64,000 nt of DNA from Dipteris shenzhenensis (lineage: Eukaryota; Polypodiophyta; Polypodiopsida; Gleicheniales): assembly GCA_047967505.1 (NCBI GenBank), contig CM106538.1. The stretch is one strand, 5' to 3'. The notes under the pieces are model-generated. The model saw nothing but the letters and a program-made list of their open reading frames with translations. It did no database searches and was not told where the DNA came from. Every line of letters starts with the position of its first letter. Position 1 is the stretch's first letter. Below are positions 1-11,075 of this stretch, one piece after another. The position numbers were made by a program, and so were the translations under genes.

Positions 1-2
1 CA

Positions 3-698
3 TGGGAGTTAGCCTTTAGGGATGAGACGAGGGATACAGGAGGAGTTCGAGGATCAGGCAGGGTCGTAGTATTGTATAGGTCTTCCCTCGCTGGAGCCAT
101 CTCCATTGAGAGGAAGGACGCACACTCCCGATTCATGTGGATCCGGATCCGACGCACAGACACCCGTGACCTTTTCATAGCAATATGCTACTTCTCGCCA
201 GACACATCCCACTTCGCCAGAGTGGCACGAGAAGAGGGTGAGACATCTCCATATGCACCCTTACATCAGGATATCCCAGACCTTTCAGCCTACGGGGAAG
301 TTCTCCTTGTTGGGGACTTCAACGCCAGGACGAGTACGCGACAGGCACCACTCCTGGACTTCCGAGACGACGCTATCATGCTTCCAGACATGGACCTAGA
401 CGGAGCAGGTATGACTAGGACCTCATCGGATCGACATGGGCCTGTTACACCATATGGACACGCGCTCCTTGATTTGGGCAGGATGCATGATCTCATCATC
501 TACAACGGGATTGACCTATGGCCCTCCTCAGGTGGTTTTACTTGCTTCCCACACGGGGGGGGCACTAGTGTAGTAGATTACATCATGGGATTCCCTACCT
601 TCACTTCATGTATCACCGACTTCACCGTAGCACCAGTCCCTCCATACCTATTCTTCACTATCGCCACCCCATGCTTAGCCACACCACACACCACATAG
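3..698 (+). pseudogene. LINE-A AP-type endonuclease domain (partial)
   Basis: The EEP (exonuclease-endonuclease-phosphatase) fold nicks target DNA to prime reverse transcription. The frame is open from the window edge, so the N-terminus with the catalytic Glu is missing. Visible motifs are the FIAICYF strand, LLVGDFNAR (catalytic Asp/Asn), and SVVDYIM near residue 190, the usual S-x-x-D-Y block. The last ~25 residues before the stop lose family similarity, and the linker continues in another frame from ~694, so a small frameshift separates them. There is no ATG at the apparent start because the reading frame simply enters from outside the window. Confidence 0.85.
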
Positions 699-1200
699 GA
701 AGCACGACACCTACCACGACATACACTTTGATCACAACCTCTCACCGGCCTACTCTGGACGCCTAAACAGACTCCTAACCTACATCGATCACATACCACT
801 CATAGAGGACCGTGCTGCCCTGATTAGTCGCACACTCCACGAGGCTGCCCTCCAAATCTTTTCCCACACCACACGGTCCACTAGACCACCACCTCTTGGT
901 TATTCACCTTGCAACAATTGGTACGATGCGGAGTGCAAGGCTTATCGCCGACAGCTCCGACTTGAAACCAGATGTCACCTCCCGAACACACCAGACACGG
1001 TACACAAGTACCGACATCTCGTACGTCGGAAGAAGCAGGCTTTTCTTCGTCAAAATGAGGAGGAGCTGCTGCACATCTTGTACAGCAGCAACTCTAATGA
1101 TTTTTGGCGGAGATTCCTTGAGCGTAGGTCCGCATCACCCCTCACCGACACGAGAGTCTGGCACACGTATGCACACCATCTATATGATGTCCCACACTAG
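694..1200 (+). pseudogene. LINE-A linker between endonuclease and reverse transcriptase
   Basis: This frame has no ATG of its own. It reads through a basic, Arg-rich segment with a WYDAECK motif about 75 residues in, typical of the linker after the endonuclease in plant LINEs, and then an FWRRFLE helix. It ends at TAG 1198-1200 and continues in the same frame into the reverse transcriptase, so the stop is probably a mutated CAG. The assignment rests on position and motif only. Confidence 0.7.
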
Positions 1201-2796
1201 CCCACTCCAGACCTCATACACACACCTCGTCCCACCATTTGCACGTTGTTCACCAGAGGGGGAGTCAAGGACGCGACATTGAAACTGCACAATGGCCGAG
1301 CTAAGGATCAGGAGGGGCTATGCACTGAGTTTATCGCATATGGGATCGACACGTTAGCCCCGATCCTAGCAAAGCTATTCAATGACGCTGTTTGCCTTGG
1401 CTTCCCTCGCACTTGGACACTCAACACCATCACCCCCATCCACAAGGTAGGGGATCCCATGGACCCGAGTAACTACAGGACTATCATGATTGGACATGTG
1501 ATGTCCAAGATCTATGGAGCTGTATTGGATGCATTGGTCAGCCTGTTCGCAGAGATGAGAGGGCTCAGAGCAGAGGGTCAGGCCGGTTTCAGTCGAGACC
1601 ATGGGACTATGGATTACATACTCACACTCAGGAGTGTCATTGAGGAGGCCAGATCACGGAAGGAGAGGGTATACTGTTGCTTTGTGGATTTCCGCAAAGC
1701 CTTTGACACAGTACCTCGAGCTCGTCTTATCACACGCCTACAGACATTGGGATTTGATCATGAGATCATTTGGGCAGTCATGGCACTGTATGAGAGAGTC
1801 TCAGGCCGAGTTCGTACAGGCGCAGGTTGGACAGATGAGATCTTGAGTACCATAGGGGTGAAACAGGGTTGTTCCTTATCACCGATCCTGTTTGGCCTCT
1901 ATATCGATGAGCTTGAGACTTTCATGGGGACGTTCGGAGGGACCGGTTGCTCACTTGCCGGGATCATCATCAGGATTCTTCTTTATGCAGATGACGTGGT
2001 ACTCTTGTCGTCCACACCCGAGGGGCTCCAGCGACACTTGGATGCACTGCAGGCTTTTTGTTTATCCCATGATTTGGAGGCCAACCTTGGCAAGACCAAG
2101 GTCATGATCTTTAACACCTCTCGAGTAAACATGCAACGGAAACAGTTTACTTTTACTTTGGGTGGGTCACCAGTTGAGATCGTATCCTCATACACTTACT
2201 TGGGGGTCATCTTCTCCGGCCCGATCTTCACGATGAGACCAGCGATGCAGGCCAGACTGAGCAAGGGATACACCTCACTGGCTTGGCTAGAGAGACAGTG
2301 CTTTCACTCCCACTTCCAGGACCCTCGGACCAAGGCTCTTCTCTTTGACTCCTTGGTTCGACCAGCTGGTATGTATGGCAGCCCTTGTTGGGGGCCTGAC
2401 ATGTCAGAGATAGAGTGGATACGGGTGGAGCGCTTGCAGAACCTCATGCTCTCACGGATGATCCAAGGGAAGCCGTCTGTACCACATCACATCATTCAGG
2501 CCGAGTTTGGTGCTTCTCCACTCCAGCTCGATGCAGCCTTTCAGACCATCGCATATCTACACCGGGTTAGATCATATGGGGACTGCACATCAGGGAGACA
2601 GAGGTTGCCATGGTTGGCTCTCAATTCCTCCATGAGGTTGGCAACAGAGGGAGACGAGCGATGCTGGTATGCACGGACTCACAGATGGTTTGTGAGACTA
2701 GGGTTCCACATCGATAGGATACCTTCTTTTCAGTACAGTTTAGATGCCCCTTCGGTACTTCCACCCACCATCCCGATTGGGCCACATACCAACTAG
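1201..2796 (+). pseudogene. LINE-A reverse transcriptase
   Basis: RNA-directed DNA polymerase of the LINE. The RT fingers and palm are complete. CFVDFRKAFDTV carries the first catalytic Asp, GVKQGCSLSPILFGLYIDE is the block B/C region, and LLYADDVVLLS holds the catalytic FADD-type box. A thumb region follows with YLGVIFSG. The open stretch with an ATG runs from 1246, but the same frame is open back to 1201, so no true start exists here. It belongs to a longer polyprotein. It ends at TAG 2794-2796 and similarity continues directly after it, so the stop is secondary. Confidence 0.9.
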
Positions 2797-3442
2797 GTCA
2801 TTCGAGAGGATCTCCTGCAGCTACACACCTTTAGGACATGGTTGGAGCCGAGGGAGCTTCCAGTGAAGCTGAGTTTCTACAGAGATTACTGTCTTCGCAT
2901 TTTGGAGGAGGGATTCATCACACCACCGGGGTACACTGAGCTTCATATGCCTCACTCACTACGGATCTTCATCGGACAGTTTCGGGTATCATCACACCGC
3001 CTCCGCATAGAGAGCGGCAGAGCAGAGGGGATTCCTAGGGAGCATCGCTTATGCATACTGTGCGACTATCAGGAGGTTGAGTCGGAGGAGCATTTTCTTT
3101 TCAAGTGCCCAGTGTACTACGAGATCTGAGGTCGCTACGACTGCCTCTTCAGAGACGGCTCCGGGCTCCTTTCCAGATTCCTCGCCTACCCAGATCAGAG
3201 ATGCCTCGCGGCCTTTATTCACGAGGGAATCTGACATAGAGAGTACTTACTCAGGCGACGAGGCTTGGTCACATCATCAGACACCTCTCAGAACAGGATC
3301 ACAGAGTTCTTCTTATTGAGTGACATTGATTGTCCAGTCTCTAGCCGTCGACGTGACAGAGACCTCGACCCGACGATCGCAGCACGACACACGAGACATG
3401 GAGGGGACACAGATCACTCTGGGGGACCTCCCGTCATTGTTT
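2797..3442 (+). pseudogene. LINE-A C-terminal region with CCHC knuckle
   Basis: Same frame as the reverse transcriptase. It has a CILC motif followed by EEHFLFKCP, giving the C-x2-C...H-x4-C arrangement of the zinc-binding region at the end of many plant LINE ORF2 proteins. Two further in-frame TGA codons (3127 and 3232) interrupt the tail. Both would restore arginine if they were CGA. The tail closes at TAG ~3440. Confidence 0.75.
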
Positions 3443-3802
3443 AGACCCGGGATACGTCCCACGGGAGTCATGGTGGCTCTGGTCTTGCGTCGAGTCTCGT
3501 CCAGGAGACCGAGACGCACGGCACCCCTTGACGGGCACCACCGTCCCATCACCAGCTATGCACCATCCAGGGGGACATGACATACGGAGGATTCCGCTCC
3601 GCTCCAGTCCTTTTCTTTTCATTGTTACGTCCAGATGTATTTGATTATGTATGATCAGACTTAGGATTCAGCATGGGTGATGATGCTCGTTTCAATAGCT
3701 TCACCCTTACTGTGATTTGTATCAGGTTTTCTTTCAGTCTCATAGACCCATCGGTCTTCCGAAGACTCTAATAAAATTTCTTTCTTTCTTTCTTTCTTTC
3801 TA
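3443..3802 (+). other. LINE-A 3' UTR, polyadenylation signal and TTTC tail
   Basis: Non-coding sequence after the ORF, with AATAAA at 3770-3775 directly followed by about six TTTC repeats ending near 3802. A short tandem repeat tail instead of poly(A) is known for several LINE clades. Confidence 0.7.
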
Positions 3803-4122
3803 TGCATTGAATGTGTTAGTATCTCAAGGGGGTAGCATTCCCCACGTTGAGGATTGTGATATGCAGCAGTTGCTCTCGAAGTTTGCTTATGTATTTGCTG
3901 ATATGCCATCCCAGTTGCCTCCCAAAAGGGATGTGGATCATGCCATTGTTCTAGAGCCTGGCAGTAAGCCCATAAGCAAAGCCTCGTACCGTCTTTCTAT
4001 GGGTGAGCGGGAGGAAGTGGCAGTACAGGTGCGGGAATTGCTTAAGAAGGACTTCATCTCTCGTAGCACTTCTCCTTTCGCTTCCTCGGTGCTTTTGGTG
4101 AAGAAGAAAGAAGGATTCAATA
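3803..4122 (+). pseudogene. Ty3/gypsy-1 RT, N-terminal part
   Basis: Reads SKFAYVFADMPSQLPPKRDVDH and onward through VRELLKKDFISRSTSPFASSVLLVKKK, the conserved entry to gypsy reverse transcriptases. Here the expected continuation (GSFRMC-DYRALNK) is missing from the plus strand and is found on the minus strand just downstream. The frame after KKKEG is antisense of the inverted block. Confidence 0.85.
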
Positions 4123-4640
4123 TGCCCCTGGTACTCAACCTCCTTTGCCATAAAAGTGGATTAGCTAGCTTTTGCACAAAGCTGATGCATCCTCAAAATT
4201 TCCAACACCTGCTTCACATGCTTAATGTGCTCCTATCTATCCTTGCTGTAAATGAGGATATCATCAAAGAAAACCAGCACGCATCTGAAAAGAAGTGGCT
4301 GCGAATTGCAATATCTTGTTCATCAGCGCCTGGAAGGTGGCTAGTGCATTAGTCAATCCAAAAGGCATCACCTTGAATTCATACAAACCCCGTTTTGCGC
4401 AAAAGGCCGTCTTGTGCTCATCTTCTTCTTTCACCTTGATTTGATGGTAGCCAGACCTCAAATCTATTTTCGTGGAAAATTGAGCACCCTTGAGTTCATC
4501 CAACAGGTCATCTATCCTAGGGATTGGAAACCTCTTCTTGATAGTGGCCTTGTTTAGATCCCTGTAAAATGGCATTCGGCTGGATCCAGCAAAGGTGAAA
4601 TGCATCAAAGATTGGCCACAACCACAAAACCCCACCCGGT
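4123..4640 (-). pseudogene. Ty3/gypsy-1 RT core, inverted block
   Basis: On the minus strand it reads [19 protein letters not shown], then [14 protein letters not shown], then VMPFGLTNA, and after a short corrupted part [11 protein letters not shown] (catalytic YxDD-type box), ending at EYQGHI. This is exactly the piece missing between the two plus-strand flanks, so an internal block of about 0.5 kb was flipped in place. Several stops and small indels show it is not functional. Confidence 0.85.
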
Positions 4641-4814
4641 TGAGAGGGTTTTTAGGTCTTGCTTCCTTCTATAGGCGCTTTATTCGCAAATTTGGCAGCT
4701 CCTCTTACTAACCTCTTGAAGAAGGATGCTTTTCGGTGGTCAAAGGAAGTACAAGGCAGCTTTGAAGACCTAAAATTTGCTCTCACTCATGCACGTGTCT
4801 TGGTATGCCCTCAT
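4641..4814 (+). pseudogene. Ty3/gypsy-1 RT/RNase H junction
   Basis: Contains [11 protein letters not shown] in one frame and LTNLLKKDAFRWSKEVQ in the next, the standard connection between gypsy RT and RNase H, with one base lost between them. It breaks at 4814 where the copia-1 LTR begins. Confidence 0.8.
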
Positions 4815-5078
4815 TGTAAGATTTGGAGAGAGAGAGAGCAAGAGAGTGAGCTGAGAGCTGAAAGCTTGAAAGCTTAGTTGCAATAGAAGAGTGTAAGAGT
4901 ACAACTGAAAGAGTGAGAGATAAGGTTTTGTCCTAGTGACAAAACCTTAGTAGTCACTAACCATAGTTAGTGGACTAACTGCGGTTAGGGGGAAAAACCT
5001 CTTAAAGATGGAAAAGTGCCCCTAACTAGCTTATTAAGTTACATTGGTCACTGCTGAATTATATCTATAATTCTAACA
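4815..5078 (-). repeat. copia-1 3' LTR
   Basis: 264 bp, TG...CA ended on the minus strand. It matches the copy at 10569-10814 along its length, with an extra ~17 bp near 4880-4900. Confidence 0.92.
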
Positions 5079-5088
5079 CCCCCCTGCA
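5079..5088 (-). other. copia-1 polypurine tract
   Basis: On the minus strand a run of six G after TGCA directly abuts the 3' LTR. It is the plus-strand primer site. Confidence 0.75.
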
Positions 5089-5097
5089 GTGCCAATG

Positions 5098-8000
5098 TCA
5101 TGTACAAGGATGATTAGTCACCAAACGGATAAAGTTCAGGGCACTGCGAAATGCCTCAAACTTTTCACGTGGAAGTGCTTTGGTGAAAATATCTGCAACA
5201 TTGTCATGTGTGGACACAAAGATCATACTGATCTCACTTGCATGCAACTTCTCTCTGACGTAGTGATAGCGAACCTCAATGTGCTTCGTGCGAGCATGAA
5301 ACACTTTATTCTTTGCCACTGCAATGGCACTTTGACTATCAGTGAGAATTGGAGAAGGACCCTCCAATGACAGATGAAGATCAGCAAATAGATGACGCAG
5401 CCATACACATTCAACTGTTGCTGTGAAAGCTGCCTTGTACTCAGCTTCACATGATGAGGTAGCCACTGTAGATTGTTTCTTGCTCAGCCAGGAAATGCAA
5501 GCTTTACCCAAAAAGAAATAATTGCCACTAGTGGACTGCCTAGTGTCATAATCACCAGCCCAATCTGAATCACTGTAGGCATGCATCTGCAAGTCAACCC
5601 CCCTGGGAAATAACATGCGAAAAGACTTCGTGCCCTGCAAATAACGGAAGATGCGCTTAACTGCCTGCCAATGCATAGTTTTTGGGCTGTGCATATACCT
5701 GCTCACCTGAGATACTGCAAACTGAATATCAGGTCTAGTGTTGTACAGATATATGAGGCATCCAACAGCCTGATTGTAAAATGTGGCATCAACTCATTCT
5801 CCTGCATCATGCATTGTGAGTTTCAGCCCCGGCTCCATGGGAGTGGCTATGGGCTTACAATCATGCATGCTAAATCTGTCCAAGAGTTTCTGCACATACT
5901 TAGACTGAGACATAACAGTGCCACGTCTCTCTTGAGAGAACTGGATCCCCAAATAAAAGTGAAGCAGCCCCAAATCTGACATGTCAAAGTTGGTCTGCAA
6001 ATCAGCTTTGAAATCTGCAATATTATCTTCATTGGACCCTGTGAGCAGTAAGTCATCGACATAAAGAATGATGACTAAAATATCCCCCCCATCCTTCTTG
6101 ATGTAGAGGGTGCTCTTAGTGGGACTATGGTGCAGCCCCTTGCTGGTCAAAAAGGCATGAATCTTGGCATACTATGCACGAGGGGCCTGTTTCAGCCCAT
6201 ACAAAGCTTTGTTTAGCTAGCATACCTGAAGTGCATTTGTTGTAATTTCAAAGCCTGGAGGTTGTTTGTCATAAACCTCTTCCAACAAGTCTCCGTTTAG
6301 GAAGGCTGTTTTAATGTCCAACTGATGAACATTCCACTCAAAATGTGCAGCTATTGCAATAACAGATCGGATGGTGGTCATCCGGGATGTAGGAGCAAAA
6401 GTCTCCTCATAATCTATGCCCTTTTTCTGAGCATAGCCTTTAGCAACCAGCCTTGCCTTGTATCTGTCAATGGAGCCATCTGGCTTCCGTTTCACCTTGA
6501 GAACCCATCGTGTACCAATGGCATGTTTACCTGGTGGCAAGTCTACGACATCCCAAGTCTGATTTTTCTTAATGGACTGCAACTCATCGTGCATGGCATT
6601 CATCCAATGCACATTGTCCTTTGCTTCTTCGAATGTTGCAGGCTCCTCCTCATCGAGAAGAGTACTTGCATATGCTGATTCCACTGAATTAGCACCTTCC
6701 ATGTGCCATACTGCACTGCAAGTCCTGCCAGGTAATGGAGCATCAATCTTACTCTCCCTGAGAGTCTGTAACAGCCAGTTTGGGACTGTTTTTGCTGCAT
6801 GTATGTCTGCAATTTCTTGCTGAACCACCTATTCCACTGCCTGTGGAGGTGGCAAGACATCGTGTGGCTGAACTGGAGCATCGGGAGGTGGCTGTAAATT
6901 CTGATTTGCATCAGAAATATCAGCAGGGGAACCCAAGGCAATGGGTAGCAATCCCTCAAAAACATCGTCTGAAGAAGAAGGCATATGAAATTCAGCCTGA
7001 GTGTGAGCTGAATTTTCTGCAAATATCACATCTCTACTGACAATGATCTTGCGTGTAGCAAGATTATAGAGACGGTACCCCTTGCTTTCTGCACTGTACC
7101 CAACAAATATGCACTTACTTGCCTTATCTGACAACTTATGCTGAAATTCAACTGGCACATGAGCATATGCAAGGCATCCAAAGACTCGGAAATGATCGGC
7201 TGAAGGCTTTCTCCCATTCCAGACCTCATAGGGAGTTTTTGTTTCCAAAGCCTTAGTGGGAGCCCGATCTAAGATGTAGTTGGCACACATTAGACCTTCA
7301 AGCCAGAATTTGTGAGGCATGCGTTTGCTTTTCAGCATACATCTGTCCATCTCCATAAGAGTTCTATTTTTCCTCTCAGCTTTGCCATTTTGCTGAGGGG
7401 TCAGCCTCACTGTGAGCTGATGCACAATACCCTTGCCTTTCAGAAAAGCATCAAAATCTGCAGATAAGTATTCCCCACCTCTATCTGTGCGCAATGTCTG
7501 TAGCTTGAGTCCGGTTTCATTTTCAACCATGGCTGAAAAGTGTTTAAACACCATGAACACTTCTGATTTGCACTTCAGCCCAAAAACCCAAGTGAAATTG
7601 GAGTAATCATCAATAAAAGTAACAAAGTAGAGATGACCACCCAATGATGGAGTCCTCATGGGACCACAGACATCACTGTGTATAAGCTGTAATTTCCGGA
7701 CAGGTTTAACTGAACCATTCTTTTTGAAGGGGAATCTATGCATCTTGCCTAAAATGCACCCTTCACAGGCATGTGGAGGAGGTATCTCAAGAGGTGGCAA
7801 TGCATCAACCATATAGTGCTTCTGAAGCGTCATCAAGCTGTTGTAATGCATGTGGCCATATCGGGCATGCCATAACTCTGCATTCTGCATGGCAGCAGTA
7901 GGAGTAGAAACTGCAAGAGCATGGGCTACTCTTTTCTCAAAAAGATCAAGCTGAAAAAGCCCACGCAGCAGAGTACCAGATAATCTCAACGCATAATCAT

Positions 8001-8358
8001 TTTCCCTGTCTCGGACAGCACATTTGTCATCTTCAAAGATGACCTGAAATCCAGCCCTGTTAAGAGTGGACACTGAAAGGAGATTCTTGGTGATACCAGG
8101 CACATATAAGACATCTGAAAGTCTGAAAACTAAGCCATCAATGGCGGTAAGCTCAACTTCTCCTGTACCACGTACTGAATATGACGAGTCGTTGGCACAA
8201 GTGACTTTTTTTCCAACGGGAGGTGGATGCAAGGAAGTAAAGAGACACTTCCTAGAAGTGATATGTTTGGAGGCACCGCTGTCAAAATACCAAGTATTCA
8301 GTGTTTCATTGACATTGAAAGCTGATGCATCCGTGGAAGGATCATAACTGCAAGTCAA
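5098..8358 (-). pseudogene. copia-1 pol: protease, integrase, RT, RNase H
   Basis: One frame throughout, broken by at least four in-frame stops (near 6829, 6217, 6175 and 5794). In order: protease WYFDSGASKHIT; GAG-pre-integrase HHCC region (LWHARYGHMHYNSL, CEGCILGK); integrase core with FVTFIDDYSNFTWVF, LRTDRGGEYLS and QQNGKAERKNRT; reverse transcriptase with NQTWDVVDLP, YKARLVAKGYAQ and the catalytic YVDDLLLTG; RNase H with YSDSDWAGD and CEAEYKAAF, ending VADIFTKALPREKF. Most stops fit CAG or TGG mutated by C-to-T change. The coding part ends 20 bp before the 3' LTR, as usual for copia. Confidence 0.92.
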
Positions 8359-9450
8359 AAAGGCATATGTATCATCATTACAAGTGGCTGTACTATCTTG
8401 AGCATCTGGAACAGCCAGCCTAGAATCTGAAATGCAAGATAAAAAGGCACCTGTCTAACAAAGTTGGCTGCAGCATCCCCACTGTCAGATGCATGAGGAG
8501 CTGAATCTGAAACAGCCATACCGGAGCTGTTTTTCTTCTCTTTTGCAAGCCTTTTCCTGCATTCTGCAATGTGATGACGTGGCTTTTTGCAGTAATGACA
8601 AAAACCCTTCTTCTTGGGCTTACTTGCATCATTTTTAGCCTTTTGTGAAGGCTGTCCTGACCCACTGGAAGGCTGATTTACTGATGTCTTTGCCTGTCCC
8701 TTTGTTTTTGACTTGAACTTTGAGAGCATAGCTTGTTCACCTGCACGTGAAGCCAAGTTTTTCCTGGTCTGCTCTTCCTGAAGCAGAAGTCCTATCAACT
8801 CATGAAAAGTGAGAGGATTTGCACCCCCCCTCAATGATAAGTTCAGCGAGGTATGAAAGCTGAGATAAGACTCAGGAAAGAATTCAGAGTGGTGGTAATC
8901 ATCTCTGAATCAGGAATAATCTCATCAATGTTCAATAATTGCTCTCTGAGATCCTGTAGCTTTGTGAGGTGGACTGACATGGAGTCACCCTCTTCCATAT
9001 GTGTATTACTTAACTCTCTTTTCAAGAAAGATACCCTTGCATCATTCCGGGCTGCATACATGCTTTCTAAGATATCCCACGCTGCCTTCGAGGTCTTACA
9101 CGACCGGATATGCGGAATGATAAATCTTTTCACTGAAAGAGAGATGCATGACAAAGCTAAGGCATCGCGTGAATCCCATCTCTTCTGCTATGGAGTATGG
9201 CTATAGCTGCACCAACAACTTGTCCTGCAGCTGCACCCTGTGCATGACCTCTTCCACCTCCTTGCTGGGGAGGGGTATTAGGTGCTATACTTGCTGGTCG
9301 GATCTCACCCCCATTCACATAATCCCATAAATTGCGAGAAATCAGAATATTGCGTACCATAAAACTCCAGAGGGAGTAGTTGGTACCATCCAACTTGTCT
9401 TCCTGTGAAAGACCACCGAACTGGAAATCATTCTGATTTTGCTGGGCCAT
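8355..9450 (-). pseudogene. copia-1 gag
   Basis: The likely start is the ATG at 9450 (MAQQNQNDF). The protein runs DGTNYSLWSFMVRNIL (the DUF4219/UBN2-type copia gag opening), then after frameshifts near 9155 and 8840 continues through SKAAWDILESMYAA and a CHYCKKPRHHIAEC knuckle at about 8590-8545. In the knuckle the third zinc ligand is kept, but Gly-His is changed to Arg-His. Gag and pol are in different frames because of these indels. Confidence 0.85.
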
Positions 9451-10554
9451 ATCTGAGAAAGAGATTTTAGCAGATACAAAACTGAATTCCCTTACTGGGA
9501 ATGAAATGCACAACTCCCAAAAACACAGCCAAGCACTGGCTGTAAATGCAACTTAGATTTCTGCACTTGCATTGTCAGAAATCTGTCCAAGCATCAAAAA
9601 CTCTCCAGAATCTGCCAAAAGTGCTGCAAAACACTTCAAGAAAGGCAGTATGAACTGAAATCTCCAAAATTGCTCTCCCAACACAAAAGCCCCAAAATAG
9701 GCCTGAAATTGCAACCAGAAAGGAGCAAATTGATCAAAAGCCCCACATTTCACTGCGAAATTGCAGTGTAATCACAAAATCCCCAAATTTCTGCAAGAAA
9801 TTGTACTGCAAAACTGAAAGCCCCAAATTTCGAGGTTGAAATTGCAACTGGAAAGGGGCAAAAGCACAGAAAGCCCCAAATTTTGCAATTTCAGCAGAAA
9901 GCCCCAAATTTTTGGGCTAAACCTCTGAATCTGCCTGCAATGTCTGCTTCACAAGCAACTATGAACCCGAAAATACCCAAATGACTGCAAAAGACTGCAA
10001 CTGTCTGCACAAATACCACCAGATCTGTTGGTACAATGAGTACGGATGACTAGGTACGGATGTACGACAGAGTACAGATGAGCAGGTACAGATCTGTCAC
10101 ACGTGCGGATGAGCAGGTACTGATTGTACGGACAAGCAGATTGTACGGTCGTAGGTACAGACGGGGCTGCAGAATGTACGGTGACGGCAAGTTGTACGGC
10201 GACGAGCTGTACAGCCATACGGTCGACGATGTACTGTTGACGTAGGCTGATAGCACAGATAGAGCGCTAGTACGGACGATGAGATTGCAGGTACGATTGG
10301 TACGGAAGCAAGTACGGCAGGTACGTACGGCGAACTCAGATTGTGCAGTACGTGCTGTACGGCGCTGTAGTCGTGTTGTACAGAATGCGCAGGTACGATA
10401 AGTACGAGCTGGAGTAGCAGGTCCATACGGACCTGTACGGAATGTACGGCACTGTACGGGATGACGAGCTGCAGCATATAGAAGGTACGGCCAGCAAAGG
10501 GAGCTCGCAGGAGCTAGAGTCCAAGAGCAGAGAGCAGGTCCAAGAGCACGATCT
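9451..10554 (-). other. copia-1 5' leader, GTAC-rich
   Basis: Untranslated leader between PBS and gag. Part (9560-9900) repeats short CCCCAAATT/TTGCA phrases. The stretch nearest the PBS (about 10030-10490) holds about 29 GTAC tetramers, about 15 of them GTACGG (CCGTAC on the element's sense strand), where roughly two would be expected by chance. No gene is seen in it. Confidence 0.8.
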
Positions 10555-10566
10555 GCTCTGATACCA
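10555..10566 (-). other. copia-1 primer binding site (tRNA-iMet)
   Basis: The minus strand reads TGGTATCAGAGC, the standard plant copia PBS complementary to the 3' end of initiator tRNA-Met, two bases inside the 5' LTR. Confidence 0.9.
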
Positions 10567-10568
10567 AA

Positions 10569-10814
10569 TGTAAGATTTGGAGAGAGAGAGAGAGCAAGAG
10601 AGAGCTGAGAGCTGAAAGCTTGAAAGCTTAGTTGCTACAACTGAAAGAGTGAGAGATAAGGTTTTGTCCTAGTGACAAAACCTTAGTAGTCACTAACCAT
10701 AGTTAGTGGATTAACTGCGGTTAGGGGGAAAAACCTCTTAAAGAGGGAAAAGTGCCCCTAACTAGCTTATTAAGTTACATTGGTCTCTGCTGAATTATAT
10801 CTATAATTCTAACA
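10569..10814 (-). repeat. copia-1 5' LTR
   Basis: 246 bp counterpart of 4815-5078. On the minus strand it starts TGTTAG and ends TTACA, next to the PBS. Confidence 0.92.
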
Positions 10815-11075
10815 TTGATTTTTCACGTCCTTTTATTGTGGAGGCAGATGCCAGTGGCAAAGGATTGGGGGCTGTTCTGAGGCAGGAACGCGGGGTTATA
10901 GCATTTGAAAGCAATAAATTAATGCCAAAGAACTTAATTACCATGTTTACGATTAGGAGATGTTGGCTATCTTGCATGCTTTCAAGAAATGACACCACTA
11001 TCTGTATAGGAGTAAAATTAAGGTGAAAACTGATCATAGGACACTCAGATTCTCCCTTACAGAAAAGGGAAGGAA
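10815..11075 (+). pseudogene. Ty3/gypsy-1 RNase H, C-terminal part
   Basis: Reads FSRPFIVEADASGKGLGAVL (catalytic Asp of gypsy RNase H), then after a frameshift YLYRSKIKVKTDHRTLRF, the Asp-His end of the same domain. It directly continues the protein interrupted at 4814. Similarity stops near LTEKG, ~11075. Confidence 0.85.

Larger units (their letters stand above)
1..3802 (+). mobile_element. LINE-A, non-LTR retrotransposon, 5' end outside window
   Basis: A long interspersed element that copies itself through RNA and target-primed reverse transcription. In order it shows an endonuclease, a linker, a reverse transcriptase, a C-terminal CCHC knuckle, a 3' untranslated region with AATAAA at 3770-3775, and a terminal (TTTC)n run at 3777-3802, which is a typical LINE 3' end. 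The 5' end lies before base 1. From about 694 to 3442 a single frame is interrupted only by stops (1198, 2794, 3127, 3232), so decay is mostly by point mutation. The related LINE-B and LINE-C lie on the minus strand further right, so this family is repeated in the window. Confidence 0.9.
4815..10814 (-). mobile_element. Ty1/copia-1, full length but decayed
   Basis: Minus-strand copia element of 6.0 kb with both LTRs (5' LTR 10569-10814, 3' LTR 4815-5078), an initiator-tRNA-Met PBS, a polypurine tract, and gag-pol in copia order (gag, protease, integrase, RT, RNase H). The LTRs differ by indels (246 versus 264 bp) and several substitutions, so the insertion is not recent. Flanking 5-mers (CTCAT and TTGAT) do not form a clear duplication. 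It lies inside the RNase H of gypsy-1. Confidence 0.92.
3803..11070 (+). mobile_element. Ty3/gypsy-1 remnant, internally inverted and split by copia-1
   Basis: Decayed LTR retrotransposon pol region. The plus strand carries the N-terminal RT (3803-4122), the central RT is inverted (4123-4640), RNase H starts at 4645-4814, and RNase H resumes at 10815 after a 6 kb copia insertion. The protein reads logically across the copia (VLVCPH before, then DFSRPFIVEADASGKG), so the copia entered an existing gypsy. No gypsy LTRs or gag could be assigned with confidence. Confidence 0.8.
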
